The position numbers were made by a program, and so were the translations under genes. From Dietzia natronolimnaea (GTDB lineage: Bacteria; Actinomycetota; Actinomycetes; Mycobacteriales; Mycobacteriaceae): DNA of 64,000 nucleotides. The notes below the pieces were generated by a model. It ran no database searches and was not told where the DNA came from. It saw nothing but the letters and a program-made list of their open reading frames with translations. Location: NCBI RefSeq assembly GCF_039525805.1, contig NZ_BAAAHZ010000001.1. The stretch is one strand, 5' to 3'. The stretch's first letter is position 1, and the number at the start of each line of letters is the position of its first letter. Shown here piece after piece: positions 51,359-59,884 of the stretch.

Positions 51359-52258
51359 GTGGCACCGATGGCCCTGTTCGCCGTCTCGGTCCTGGCGGTG
51401 GCGGTGTTCCTGCTGAGCTGGGCGGTGTTCGCCGGGCCCGGCCGGGCGCGCCAGCGCACGGTGCTCAACCTGACACGCGGGATGTACCCGGAACACCAGG
51501 TGGTCGACGATGCGTCGCCAGACGATGAGGAGAACGCCAGTGCACTGGCCAGGGTCGCGCTAAAACTCACCCCGGCGCCGTCGGTCCGGATGCTCGAGAA
51601 GCTGCTGATCAAAGCCGGCAGACCTCAGGGGTGGCCTCTCGAGAAGCTGCTGGTAGCCAAACTCGTGCTGGGCATCGGGGTGGCGCTGTTGAGCGTGGCG
51701 TTCGTCTCCAGCACCACCGGTGCACTGCCGGTGTTCCTGGCCGCGGCGGTCACCCTGGTCTGCTACTTCCTCCCGGAGCTCCTCCTGCAGAGCCGGGGTC
51801 AGGAGCGCAGCCAGGCCATCCAGCTGGAACTTGCCGACACCCTTGACCAGATGACCATCGCGGTGGAGGCGGGGCTGGGTTTCGACTCGGCCATGGCCCG
51901 CGCGGCGAAGAACGGCAAGGGCCCACTCGCCGATGAGTTCACCCGCACCCTGCAGGAGATCCAGGTGGGTCAACTGCGCCGGCACGCGTACGAATCGTTG
52001 GCCCGCCGCACCGACGTCGCCGACCTGCGTCGCTTCGTCCGCGCCATCATCCAGGCCGACGCCTACGGAATCTCGATCGCCGACGTGCTCCGCACGCAGG
52101 CATCGGAGCTGAGGAGCAAGCGCCGCCAGCGCGCGGAGGAGAAGGCCATGCAGATCCCTGTCAAGGTGATCTTCCCGCTGATGGTGTGCATCCTGCCGGT
52201 ACTGTTCATCGTGCTCCTGGGCCCGACCGCGATGAACATGATGGAGGCCTTCTCCTAG
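51359..52258 (+). CDS. tadC: TadC, second F-like inner-membrane protein
   Basis: A 299-residue paralogue of TadB with the T2SSF segment LADTLDQMTIAVEAGLGFDSAMARA. GTG 51359 has a strong GGAAGGAGG six bases upstream, the best ribosome site of the operon; ATG 51368 is an alternative. The TAG stop shares one base with the next GTG start. Confidence 0.9.
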   Translation: MAPMALFAVSVLAVAVFLLSWAVFAGPGRARQRTVLNLTRGMYPEHQVVDDASPDDEENASALARVALKLTPAPSVRMLEKLLIKAGRPQGWPLEKLLVAKLVLGIGVALLSVAFVSSTTGALPVFLAAAVTLVCYFLPELLLQSRGQERSQAIQLELADTLDQMTIAVEAGLGFDSAMARAAKNGKGPLADEFTRTLQEIQVGQLRRHAYESLARRTDVADLRRFVRAIIQADAYGISIADVLRTQASELRSKRRQRAEEKAMQIPVKVIFPLMVCILPVLFIVLLGPTAMNMMEAFS

Positions 52259-52902
52259 TGCTCCCGAGTATCACAGCGACAGTGATCCTCACCGCCGTGG
52301 TGTGCGGGGCACTCGCCGCGGCGCTGACCGGGTGGATCCGATCCATCTCCCAATCCGACTCGCGGTGGCTGCGCTCAGGGCTCCACGTGGGATTGGCCGC
52401 CGCCGGCGGGGCGGGGGCCGCCGGGCTGGCCGGTACCGTTCCCGAGCTGGTCGCGTTCGCGGCGCTCGCGGTGGCCTGTGGGGTGCTCGTGGCGATCGAC
52501 CTGGCCGTGCACCGGCTGCCCGACGTCGTCGTCGTCCCCATGTACCCGATCCTCCTGGCGACGCTGGGCGTGGCGTCCGCGGTGACCGGGGACTGGGGCG
52601 CCCTGGGGCGCGCCGCCGCCGCGGCGCTCGCCCTGCTGGCCTTCTACTTCACCCTGGCGTTCATCAACCCCTCGGGGCTGGGGCTGGGCGACGTCAAACT
52701 CGCCGGCGTGCTCGGCTTCTTCCTGGGCTGGCTCGGGTGGTACTACGTCCTGGTCGGGACTCTGGCCGCGTTCGCGCTCAACGCCGTGGTGGCGCTGGTG
52801 CTGCTCCTCAGCCGTAGAGCCGACCGTCACACCGGCATCGCATTCGGGCCCGCGATGATCGCCGGAGCGGCGGCGGCCGCGTGGCTCTCGGTCGGCGGCT
52901 AG
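52258..52902 (+). CDS. tadV: Type IV prepilin peptidase (A24, TadV/CpaA-like)
   Basis: A 214-residue multi-pass aspartic protease. The catalytic Asp81 is in IDLAVHRLPD and Asp145 in GLGLGDVKLAG. It lacks the N-terminal Cys-rich methyltransferase domain of PilD, as TadV does. It should process Flp, TadE and TadG leaders. Start is GTG 52258, overlapping the tadC stop. Its stop overlaps the convergent ABC permease stop by 2 bp. Confidence 0.88.
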   Translation: MLPSITATVILTAVVCGALAAALTGWIRSISQSDSRWLRSGLHVGLAAAGGAGAAGLAGTVPELVAFAALAVACGVLVAIDLAVHRLPDVVVVPMYPILLATLGVASAVTGDWGALGRAAAAALALLAFYFTLAFINPSGLGLGDVKLAGVLGFFLGWLGWYYVLVGTLAAFALNAVVALVLLLSRRADRHTGIAFGPAMIAGAAAAAWLSVGG

Positions 52903-55469
52903 TCCGCGATCGCCTCCAGCGGGTCGGTCTTGGCGGCCCGGTGCGCTGGCCACAGCGAGGCCAGCACCCCCACGAACGCCGAGGCCACCAGGACGATCCC
53001 GATGGTCTCCCACGGGATGGTGGTCTCGCTCAGCCCACTGTCTGCCAGCACGGAGACAAACGCCCAGCCCAGATAGACTCCGACCGCCGCGCCGACCAGC
53101 GCCCCGAACACCGCGATCTGCGTGGACTCGAGGTTGATCGTCCGCCGGATCTGGGACCGCTGCATGCCCACGGCCCGCAGCATGCCGATCTCCGTGCGCC
53201 GCTCGATCACCGACAACGCCAGGGTGTTGACGATCCCCAGCACCGCGATGACCAGGGCCAGGCCGAGCAGCGCGTAGATGATCGTCAGCAGCTGGTCGAT
53301 CCCGCCCGACTGGACGTCGATGTACTGCTGCTTGCTCTGCACGGTGGCGATCGGGATGTCGGAGAGCTCCTCGGTGACGGCGGCCAGCACCTGGTCGGGC
53401 GAGGTGCCCTCGGCGGCCTTGGCCAGCACGATCGCGGTCGAGCGGAGGTTCTCCGGCACCAGCCGTTCGTAGACGTCGATACCGGTGTAGAAGGGTCCGA
53501 GGATCTGGGCGTCGTCGTAGACACCGGTCACCCGGAGGGTGGACTCACTGCCGTCCGGGCCGACGAGCGGGACCCGCGTGCCCATCGTCCAGCCGTTGTC
53601 CCGCGAGACCTCCCGCGAGACCACGAGGGAGTCGGCCTCCGGCTCGAGAGAGCCGTCGAGGACGGTGGCCTCGAGCAGCTCGCCGACCGGCCCGCCGGCG
53701 GCCGCGAGCGCCTGGGGCTCGCCGCCGAGCTGGCCGAAGCCGAACGCGAGCCACGCCACGTCCCCGACACCGTCGACGCCCGCGATCTGGTCCTCGATCC
53801 CGCCGGCCAGCGGGGTCGGCGGCCCCTGGGAGGCCACTCCCTGGACGATGACGTCCGCGGTGATCCCCTGGTCGATGAGGCCGCTCACGCTCTCCTTGGT
53901 GGTGGCGCCGAGCGTGCCGAACGCCGCCACCAGGGTGAGCCCCAGAGTGAGGGCGAAGGCGGTGGCCGCGGTGCGTCGGGTGTTGCGGCCGGCGTTGGTG
54001 GCCGCCAGCTTCCCGACAGCACCGAAAGGCGCGCCGATGACCCGCCCGATCCCGCCGGCGATGGGCCTGGCGAGGGCGGGCATCACCAGGAAGCTGCCGA
54101 CGATCAGGGCCGCGGCGCCGACGCCCACGGTGATCGCGCCGCTCCTCGTGGTGTCCTGCCAGGTGCCGATGAGGGCCAGCATGATGCCGCTGACCACCGC
54201 CAGCAGCCCGACCGACGTGCGCCAACCGCCGCCGGCCTCCGAGGAGGCGGCCCCGACCCGCATGCCCTGGACCGGGGCGACGCGTCCGGCGCGCCGGGCG
54301 GGCGCCCAGGCGGAGAACACGGTGACGACGAAGCCCAGCACCAGCGGGGTGATGACGGACATCGGGGTGAGTGCCAGGGCCCCGGAGGGGATCCCCAGGT
54401 CGAAGGCGTCGAGTACGGCGAAGATGACCCGGGCCAGTCCGAAGCCGGCCAGCACGCCGATCGCGGAGCCGACCAGACCGGTCAGCGCGGCCTCGGCCAG
54501 CACGGACCGGGTGAGCTGCCCGCGGGTCGCGCCGATAGCCCGCAACAGGGCCAGCTCGCGCAACCGCTGCGCCACCAGCATCGAGAAGGTGTTGTAGATG
54601 ATGAACGTGCCCACGAGCAGCGCGATCAGGCCGAAGGCCACGAAGAAGTAGTTGACGAAGTCCAGGATGGTCGACAGCTGCTCGGAGAGCCTCTCCTTGA
54701 CCTCCTCGCCCGTGCTCACCTCGTACTCGGGGAACTCGGCGGCGAGCGTGTCGCGCATCTCCTCCTGGCTCACGCCGGGGACCGCGCGGACGGCGACGTT
54801 GGTGGCGTTCTCCCCGTCGGTGAACAGGGCGCGGGCCTGTGCGGAGGTGAAGCCGACCCCGACGTAGCCGCCGACGTCGGTCTCCGAGGAGTACGAGCCC
54901 ACGACCGTGACGTCGATCATCCCCTGGGAGGTGGTGTACACCCGCGCGGAGTCGCCGATCGAGAGCCCCGCGTTGTCCAACACCGACTCGGGGAGGACGA
55001 CCTCGCCGTCCGCGGCCGGAGCGCGCCCGTCCGAGATCCAGCTGCTGCTCCCGACGGCCTGGTCGGGCTCGACCCACTCCAGCCCCTCGGACGGGGCGCC
55101 ACCCGACTGATAGGGCGTGCCGTCGGAGTTGAACATCACCACGGTGCCGGTCACCCCGGGGGTGACGGCCTCGACGCCCGGCAGTCCGAGCGCGCGGTCG
55201 GCGACCTCGAACGGCACCCCGGCGCCCCGGGGGTCCTCGGGTTCGATCATCGCGGACAGGTCCTGCGTGCCCTGGTCGAGCAGGCCGTCGAACGTGCTCT
55301 TGAGGGTCGAGGTGAACACCAGCGAACCGGTGACGAACGCGGTGCCCAGCACCACGGCGAGGACGGACAGGACCAGTCGCAGCTTGTGCGCCGCGATGTT
55401 GCGCAGGGACACCCGGAGCATGGGCCGGGCATGGCTGGGGGCGTGACCAGCGGCGTGGCGGGCGGCCAT
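52899..55469 (-). CDS. FtsX-family ABC transporter permease (MacB-like, two-module)
   Basis: An 856-residue permease with ten or so helices: one N-terminal, an extracytoplasmic MacB-like domain, three helices plus two linking helices, a second extracytoplasmic domain (about 510-720) and three C-terminal helices. Two FtsX modules are evident (NYFFVAFGLIALLVGTFIIY and the C-terminal LALVIAVLGIVNTLALSV). ATG 55469 overlaps the ATPase stop and follows GAGGAG. It likely works with the adjacent ATPase in lipoprotein or peptide export, or in transmitting force to cell-wall hydrolases. Confidence 0.88.
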   Translation of the reverse strand: MAARHAAGHAPSHARPMLRVSLRNIAAHKLRLVLSVLAVVLGTAFVTGSLVFTSTLKSTFDGLLDQGTQDLSAMIEPEDPRGAGVPFEVADRALGLPGVEAVTPGVTGTVVMFNSDGTPYQSGGAPSEGLEWVEPDQAVGSSSWISDGRAPAADGEVVLPESVLDNAGLSIGDSARVYTTSQGMIDVTVVGSYSSETDVGGYVGVGFTSAQARALFTDGENATNVAVRAVPGVSQEEMRDTLAAEFPEYEVSTGEEVKERLSEQLSTILDFVNYFFVAFGLIALLVGTFIIYNTFSMLVAQRLRELALLRAIGATRGQLTRSVLAEAALTGLVGSAIGVLAGFGLARVIFAVLDAFDLGIPSGALALTPMSVITPLVLGFVVTVFSAWAPARRAGRVAPVQGMRVGAASSEAGGGWRTSVGLLAVVSGIMLALIGTWQDTTRSGAITVGVGAAALIVGSFLVMPALARPIAGGIGRVIGAPFGAVGKLAATNAGRNTRRTAATAFALTLGLTLVAAFGTLGATTKESVSGLIDQGITADVIVQGVASQGPPTPLAGGIEDQIAGVDGVGDVAWLAFGFGQLGGEPQALAAAGGPVGELLEATVLDGSLEPEADSLVVSREVSRDNGWTMGTRVPLVGPDGSESTLRVTGVYDDAQILGPFYTGIDVYERLVPENLRSTAIVLAKAAEGTSPDQVLAAVTEELSDIPIATVQSKQQYIDVQSGGIDQLLTIIYALLGLALVIAVLGIVNTLALSVIERRTEIGMLRAVGMQRSQIRRTINLESTQIAVFGALVGAAVGVYLGWAFVSVLADSGLSETTIPWETIGIVLVASAFVGVLASLWPAHRAAKTDPLEAIAD

Positions 55470-56236
55470 CACCGCTCCTCGAGCGCGCCCATGGCCGCCA
55501 GGATCTCGTCGGACGTGGGATGGGAGAGCTCACGCACGACCCGGCCGTCGGCGAGCAGCAGCACGCGGTCGGCGTAGGTCGCGGCACGCGGGTCGTGGGT
55601 GACGATGACGACGGTCTGCTGGAAATCGTCCGCCGCACTGCGCAGGATCGACAGCACCTCCGCCGACGAGGTGGAGTCGAGGTTTCCCGTGGGCTCGTCG
55701 CCGAACAGGATGTCCGGGCGCCCCACAAGCGCACGCGCGCAGGCGACGCGCTGCTGCTGCCCGCCGGACAGCTCCGAGGGGCGGTGGGACAGGCGGTCGG
55801 CGATCCCCAGCCGCCCGATCACCTCGTCGAACCACGCGCGGTCGATGGCGTGGCCCGCGATGTCCTGCGGGAGCGTGATGTTCTCCTCGGCGGTCAGGGT
55901 GGGGACGAGGTTGAAGGACTGGAACACGAACCCGATCCGGTCGCGGCGCAGCGCGGTGAGTTCCTTGTCCGCCAGTCCCACGATCTCCGTGTCACCCACG
56001 CGCACCGAACCCGAGGTCGGCCGGTCCAGGCCGGCCATGCAGTGCATGAGCGTGGACTTGCCCGAGCCGGACGGGCCCATGATCGCGGTGAACCGTCCGC
56101 GCTCGAACGAGGCGCTGACGTGGTCCAGCGCGCGGACCTCGGTCTCGCCCTCGCCGTAGGTCATGACGAGGTCGGTGGCGACGGCTGCGAGCTCCGCGCC
56201 CTCCGCCCGGTTCTGGGTCTCGGCCTGCGTGGTCAT
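55469..56236 (-). CDS. ABC transporter ATP-binding protein (LolD/MacB class)
   Basis: A 255-residue ATPase with Walker A GPSGSGKST, Q-loop VFQSFNLVPTLT, signature LSGGQQQR, Walker B ILFGDEPTGNLD and H-loop VIVTHDPR. ATG 56236 follows GGGGAG. TGATG overlap with the permease makes a two-gene operon. Confidence 0.93.
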   Translation of the reverse strand: MTTQAETQNRAEGAELAAVATDLVMTYGEGETEVRALDHVSASFERGRFTAIMGPSGSGKSTLMHCMAGLDRPTSGSVRVGDTEIVGLADKELTALRRDRIGFVFQSFNLVPTLTAEENITLPQDIAGHAIDRAWFDEVIGRLGIADRLSHRPSELSGGQQQRVACARALVGRPDILFGDEPTGNLDSTSSAEVLSILRSAADDFQQTVVIVTHDPRAATYADRVLLLADGRVVRELSHPTSDEILAAMGALEER

Positions 56237-56263
56237 CTGCTCCCCTGGATCGTGGTGGTCGAC

Positions 56264-57274
56264 CTAAAGCATGCAGGAGTTCGGAGCGGGTGCCGATGGG
56301 GGATGGCCCGGATCTTGCGCCCGGGCCTTCCCGGACGGCCACGCCTCGAGCGACCTGCGGGTCCTGAATCGGCGCTCGGCACCGGAGACGGGGTCGGTGA
56401 ACCCGATGGTCTCCGCGAGCAACTGCAGCGGGTGGGAGAAGTCGCCGGGCGTGATCGTCCGCACCCGCGGGTACAAGTCGTCGCCGAGGATCGGCGTGCC
56501 GAGCGCGTTCATGTGGACGCGGAGCTGGTGGGTGCGCCCGGTGGAGGGCTCGAGGCGGTACAGGCCAAGCGGCGTGGCCGACCCGCCAGGGTCGGGCTCA
56601 CGCACCTCGAGCAGGGTGATCCGGGTGTGGGCGTCCGGGGGGCCGTCCACCTCGGCGGCCTGCAGCACCCCGCGGGTCTTGACGATCCGGCTGGACCGCT
56701 CACGGACGTGCGGCGTCCCCTCCGGCGCGGGGGCCACGGCCAGATAGGACTTGGCGACCCGCCGGGCGGCGAAGAGGTCCTGGTAGGCGGCGCGGTGGGC
56801 GGGGTCGGCGGTGAACACCAGGACGCCCGCGGTGAGTCGGTCGAGGCGGTGGGCCGGAGCGAGGTCCGCCAGCCCGAGGTCGCGGCGGAGCCGCACCAGC
56901 GCGGTCTGGGTGACGTGTCCGGCGCGGGGGGTGGTGGCCAGGAAGTGCGGCTTGTCGACGACGACGAGGCGGTCGTCGGCGTGCAGGACCTCGATCCCGA
57001 AGGGCACCTCGACCTCCGGCTCGGGGGTCCGGTACGTCCACACGTCCATCCCCCGGTGCCGCCGGGTGGAGTCGGTGACGGCCACCCCGTCGGCGGTGAC
57101 CACCTGGCCGGAGGCGAGGGCCGCCTCGAGCTCGGCGAGCCGGTCGGGGAACCGCCGGCGCAGTTCCTCGGGGATGCTGCGGGGCCCCCGACCGGGGTCG
57201 GCGAGCCGGATCCGGACCGGGTCCACGCCGTCACGCAACGGCAGGGGCCTTCGCGGACGTCCGGACTTCGGCAT
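56264..57274 (-). CDS. RluA-family pseudouridine synthase
   Basis: A 336-residue RNA pseudouridine synthase. The catalytic Asp145 is in AHRLDRLTAG; LEPSTGRTHQLRVHM and ILGDDLY are the other family motifs. An S4-like N-terminal segment (about 30-70) is weak. The last 35 residues are a Pro/Ala tail. TAGACT ends six bases before ATG 57274, so the transcript should be leaderless. Confidence 0.88.
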   Translation of the reverse strand: MPKSGRPRRPLPLRDGVDPVRIRLADPGRGPRSIPEELRRRFPDRLAELEAALASGQVVTADGVAVTDSTRRHRGMDVWTYRTPEPEVEVPFGIEVLHADDRLVVVDKPHFLATTPRAGHVTQTALVRLRRDLGLADLAPAHRLDRLTAGVLVFTADPAHRAAYQDLFAARRVAKSYLAVAPAPEGTPHVRERSSRIVKTRGVLQAAEVDGPPDAHTRITLLEVREPDPGGSATPLGLYRLEPSTGRTHQLRVHMNALGTPILGDDLYPRVRTITPGDFSHPLQLLAETIGFTDPVSGAERRFRTRRSLEAWPSGKARAQDPGHPPSAPAPNSCML

Positions 57275-57280
57275 ATGCAG

Positions 57281-57286
57281 AGTCTA
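57281..57286 (-). promoter_or_regulatory. -10 hexamer TAGACT of the RluA-type gene (leaderless)
   Basis: TAGACT ends six bases before ATG 57274. On the other strand, ten bases further, lies TACACT for the peptide gene, so the two promoters are back to back. Confidence 0.55.
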
Positions 57287-57296
57287 GTCGTTGGGC

Positions 57297-57302
57297 TACA
57301 CT
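57297..57302 (+). promoter_or_regulatory. -10 hexamer TACACT for the 39-residue peptide gene
   Basis: TACACT fits TANNNT; predicted start near 57309 gives a 60-nt leader with a good ribosome site. Confidence 0.4.
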
Positions 57303-57370
57303 CACTTTTCGCCCCAGGCACCTCATGCGTCACTTGCATGCCAGCTGCCCCCTTCACCCCAGGAGCACCC

Positions 57371-57490
57371 ATGATCGACGCCGTTGTCGACTTCTTCCTC
57401 TTCGGTCCCGGCCGCGCCTTCCTCCCGGCGTTCCAGGGCAGCTTCAACATGGCGTACCCGCCCAACGCCCCCTTCCCCGACGAGTTCTGA
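57371..57490 (+). CDS. 39-residue peptide gene
   Basis: Encodes MIDAVVDFFLFGPGRAFLPA followed by FQGSFNMAYPPNAPFPDEF. AGGAG lies seven bases before ATG 57371 and the frame fills its transcript space between the peptide promoter and the leaderless stress-protein promoter. The N-terminal part is hydrophobic and aromatic with a single Arg; the C-terminus is Pro-rich and acidic. No family recognised. Like the 43-residue peptide at 42228, it has a good translation start and one hydrophobic segment. Confidence 0.55.
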   Translation: MIDAVVDFFLFGPGRAFLPAFQGSFNMAYPPNAPFPDEF

Positions 57491-57518
57491 GAACGCCTCC
57501 ACGAACCACCCGTGGCGG

Positions 57519-57524
57519 TAGTCT
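57519..57524 (+). promoter_or_regulatory. -10 hexamer TAGTCT of the universal stress protein gene (leaderless)
   Basis: TAGTCT ends six bases before ATG 57531. A GAGG in the 6-nt gap is too close to serve as a ribosome site. Confidence 0.5.
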
Positions 57525-57530
57525 CGAGGC

Positions 57531-58427
57531 ATGGCTTCACTCGAGAATTCCGTGGTCGTCGGCATCGACGGTTCAGCAGCCTCGACCGGCGCCGTCGCGT
57601 ACGCCGCCAACACCGCCGCCACCCGGCGGGTCCCGCTCGTGCTGGTGACCAGCTACACGATGCCGGCCGCCATGTTCGCCGAGGGCATGGTCCCGCCCCA
57701 ACCCGTCTACGACGAGTTGGAGAAGGAGTGCCAGCCGATCGTGGAGCAGGCCAGGGCCACCGCCCTCAAGGTCGCCCCGGACATCGAGGTCTCGCACGCG
57801 ATCGTCGAGGGCAACCCCTCGCAGGTCCTGATCGACTACTCCCGCAAGGCCAAGATGATCGTCCTGGGCTCGCGCGGACTGGGCGGGATCAAGGGGATGG
57901 TCCTCGGTTCGGTCTCGGCCTCGGTGGCCAGCCACGCGTTCTGCCCGGTCGTGGTGACCCGCGAGGACACCGACGACCTCGACCGCTCGGGCCCGGTCGT
58001 GGTGGGGGTCGACGGTTCCGAGGTCAGCACCAAGGCCACCGCGTGGGCCTTCGCCGAGGCCTCGGCCCGCGACGCCACCCTGATCGCGGTGCACACCTGG
58101 ATGGACCCGCAGGTCCAGGCCGCCGCCGCGGGGATCGCGCTGACCGATGAGGACTGGCGGCAGCTCGAGGAACAGCAGCTCGAGGTCCTGTCCGAGCGGC
58201 TCGCCGGCTTCTCCGACCGCTACCCCGACGTGCGGATCGAGCGGGTCGTCACCCGCGATCGCGCGGTCCGGGCACTCGTGGAGCAGGCCGAGAAGGCCCA
58301 GCTCGTCGTCGTCGGGTCCCACGGGCGGGGCGGATTCACCGGCATGGTCCTCGGCTCGACCAGTCGGGCGCTCCTGCAGGCCTCGCCCTGCCCGGTGATG
58401 GTCGTGCGCCCGGAGTCGCACTCGTGA
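57531..58427 (+). CDS. Tandem-domain universal stress protein
   Basis: A 298-residue protein with two UspA domains (about 5-145 and 160-298). Both carry the ATP-binding loop G-x2-G-x9-G-S: GSRGLGGIKGMVLGS and GSHGRGGFTGMVLGS. Similar tandem Usps in mycobacteria respond to hypoxia and bind ATP or cAMP. Its last codon overlaps the next gene (GTGA). Confidence 0.92.
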   Translation: MASLENSVVVGIDGSAASTGAVAYAANTAATRRVPLVLVTSYTMPAAMFAEGMVPPQPVYDELEKECQPIVEQARATALKVAPDIEVSHAIVEGNPSQVLIDYSRKAKMIVLGSRGLGGIKGMVLGSVSASVASHAFCPVVVTREDTDDLDRSGPVVVGVDGSEVSTKATAWAFAEASARDATLIAVHTWMDPQVQAAAAGIALTDEDWRQLEEQQLEVLSERLAGFSDRYPDVRIERVVTRDRAVRALVEQAEKAQLVVVGSHGRGGFTGMVLGSTSRALLQASPCPVMVVRPESHS

Positions 58428-58711
58428 GCGCCGGGGAGGACATCCGGGTGCAGCGCAATTCCGCCGCCGGTCGGTTCGAGATCGTGGTCGACGACGTCGT
58501 GGCGGGTTTCGCCGACTACAGCGACGCCGACGGCGTCAGGACCTTCCCGCACACCGTGGTGGACAAGGAATTCGGCGGCCGCGGCCTGGCCGGGCGGATG
58601 ATCGGCGAGGCCCTCGCGGTCACCCGCGACGAGGGCCTGCGGGTGCGGCCCGCCTGCGAGTTCGTCGAGCGCTACGTCCAGAAGAACCCGGACTCGGCGG
58701 ACCTCGCCTGA
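58424..58711 (+). CDS. YjdJ-type small GNAT acetyltransferase
   Basis: A 95-residue Acetyltransf_CG (PF14542) protein. The acetyl-CoA loop is VVDKEFGGRGLAGRMI, followed by RPACEFVERYVQKNP. The start GTG 58424 overlaps the stress-protein stop, so the two are coupled. Substrate unknown. Confidence 0.85.
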   Translation: MSAGEDIRVQRNSAAGRFEIVVDDVVAGFADYSDADGVRTFPHTVVDKEFGGRGLAGRMIGEALAVTRDEGLRVRPACEFVERYVQKNPDSADLA

Positions 58712-58870
58712 GGGCCACTGCTCACATGACACCTGAGGTGCAGGTGAGTAACGAATAAGCGACGATTAACCCCACACACGGCCCGACCGGAGGCGTTCGG
58801 GGCGCAAGCGTGTTCTGCTGTGGGTGCGGCTCGCACTCGGGCCGAGTACCTCTCGGGAAAGGATTACATC

Positions 58871-59158
58871 ATGGGGACAATCATCGCCTGGATCATCATC
58901 GGCGGACTCGCCGGTTGGATCGCCTCCAAGATCATGAAGCGTGACGCCCAGATGGGCATTATCGCCAACATCGCCGCCGGCATCGTCGGCGCGTTCATCG
59001 TCGGTTGGCTCGTCTCGTTCTTCACCAACAGCGAGGGTGGCGCGATGCCGCAGGCATTCTCCATTCCCGGCGTCCTCGCCGCTATCGTCGGTGCCTGTCT
59101 CGTGATCTGGCTCGTCAGCCTCGTCGGCGGTCGCAGCAACCGCGGCACCCGCGTCTGA
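58871..59158 (+). CDS. GlsB/YeaQ/YmgE-family stress-response membrane protein
   Basis: A 95-residue protein with three hydrophobic helices and the family pattern IIGGLAGWIASKIMKRDAQMG. ATG 58871 follows GGAAAGGA. Often induced by envelope or general stress. A very strong terminator follows. Confidence 0.87.
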   Translation: MGTIIAWIIIGGLAGWIASKIMKRDAQMGIIANIAAGIVGAFIVGWLVSFFTNSEGGAMPQAFSIPGVLAAIVGACLVIWLVSLVGGRSNRGTRV

Positions 59159-59180
59159 TCAGGTCAGACCAGAACGTGCC

Positions 59181-59218
59181 GGACGGCCCGGCCCCGATCC
59201 ATCGGGGCCGGGCCGTCC
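59181..59218 (+). terminator. Terminator after the YeaQ-like gene
   Basis: 18-bp arms GGACGGCCCGGCCCCGAT/ATCGGGGCCGGGCCGTCC separated by two bases; the tip must open to form the loop. Followed by GCATTTC. Confidence 0.9.
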
Positions 59219-59268
59219 GCATTTCGACGCGAGCGCCCGACAATTCCGGCATCACTCCGATAGGCCGA

Positions 59269-59274
59269 TAGTCT
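59269..59274 (+). promoter_or_regulatory. -10 hexamer TAGTCT of the TetR-sortase operon (leaderless)
   Basis: TAGTCT ends seven bases before GTG 59282, the only plausible start, which has no ribosome site. Confidence 0.55.
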
Positions 59275-59281
59275 GTCACCT

Positions 59282-59884
59282 GTGACGAGCGCACGGTCGA
59301 CCAAACCCGGACCGCGGGAGCGGCTCCTCGCCACGTCGACCCGCCTGTTCTCCACCGACGGGATCCGCGCGGTGGGGATCGACCGGATCCTCAGGGAATC
59401 CAAGGTCGCCAAGGCCAGCCTCTACAACACCTACGGTTCCAAGGACGAGCTCGTCGTGGCGTACCTGCGGGCCATGGCCGAACGGGACCGCGCCCTGTGG
59501 CAGCGACGCGCCGACGCCGCGCCGGACTCGCGCGGACGCATCCTCGCCTTGTTCGACATCGTCCGTGAGCGCGTGGAGCCCGCGACCCCCGGCTCGTGCC
59601 ACCTCGCCGCCGCCATCGAGTTCCCCCGCCCCTGCACGGCCGGCGAGCACGCCATCAGGGCGGCGGTGTCCGACCAGCGGGCCTGGGTCGCCTCGACCCT
59701 CCGCTCCGAGCTCGCCGGCATGGGGCTCGAGGACCCCGACAACATCGCCGACCTGGCGGACCGGTTGGCGATCCTCCACGACGGTTCCGTCACCGCCGCC
59801 ATGCTCGGTGAGGTCGAGACCTCGGCGATGACGGCACGGAGCATGGCCGAGCTCATCCTGGGGATGGTCACGGAACCCTCGTGA
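59282..59884 (+). CDS. TetR-family regulator in the sortase operon
   Basis: A 200-residue regulator with a typical helix-turn-helix (about 12-58: TDGIRAVGIDRILRESKVAKASLYNTYGSKDEL). The ligand domain resembles the YxaF/LmrA group. Start is a GTG; the stop overlaps the sortase start (GTGA), so regulator and sortase are made together. It may autoregulate; no obvious palindrome was seen in the 120 bp upstream. Confidence 0.82.
   Translation: MTSARSTKPGPRERLLATSTRLFSTDGIRAVGIDRILRESKVAKASLYNTYGSKDELVVAYLRAMAERDRALWQRRADAAPDSRGRILALFDIVRERVEPATPGSCHLAAAIEFPRPCTAGEHAIRAAVSDQRAWVASTLRSELAGMGLEDPDNIADLADRLAILHDGSVTAAMLGEVETSAMTARSMAELILGMVTEPS

Noticed and set aside
52881..55577. An 898-codon open frame on the plus strand opposite the ABC permease
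   Set aside because: Antisense shadow of a clear FtsX-family permease; the translation is low-complexity Arg/Gly/Asp/His.
55520..57490. A 656-codon plus-strand frame opposite the ABC ATPase and RluA-type genes
   Set aside because: Shadow of two confident genes. Only its last 39 codons, with their own ribosome site, are kept as the small peptide gene.
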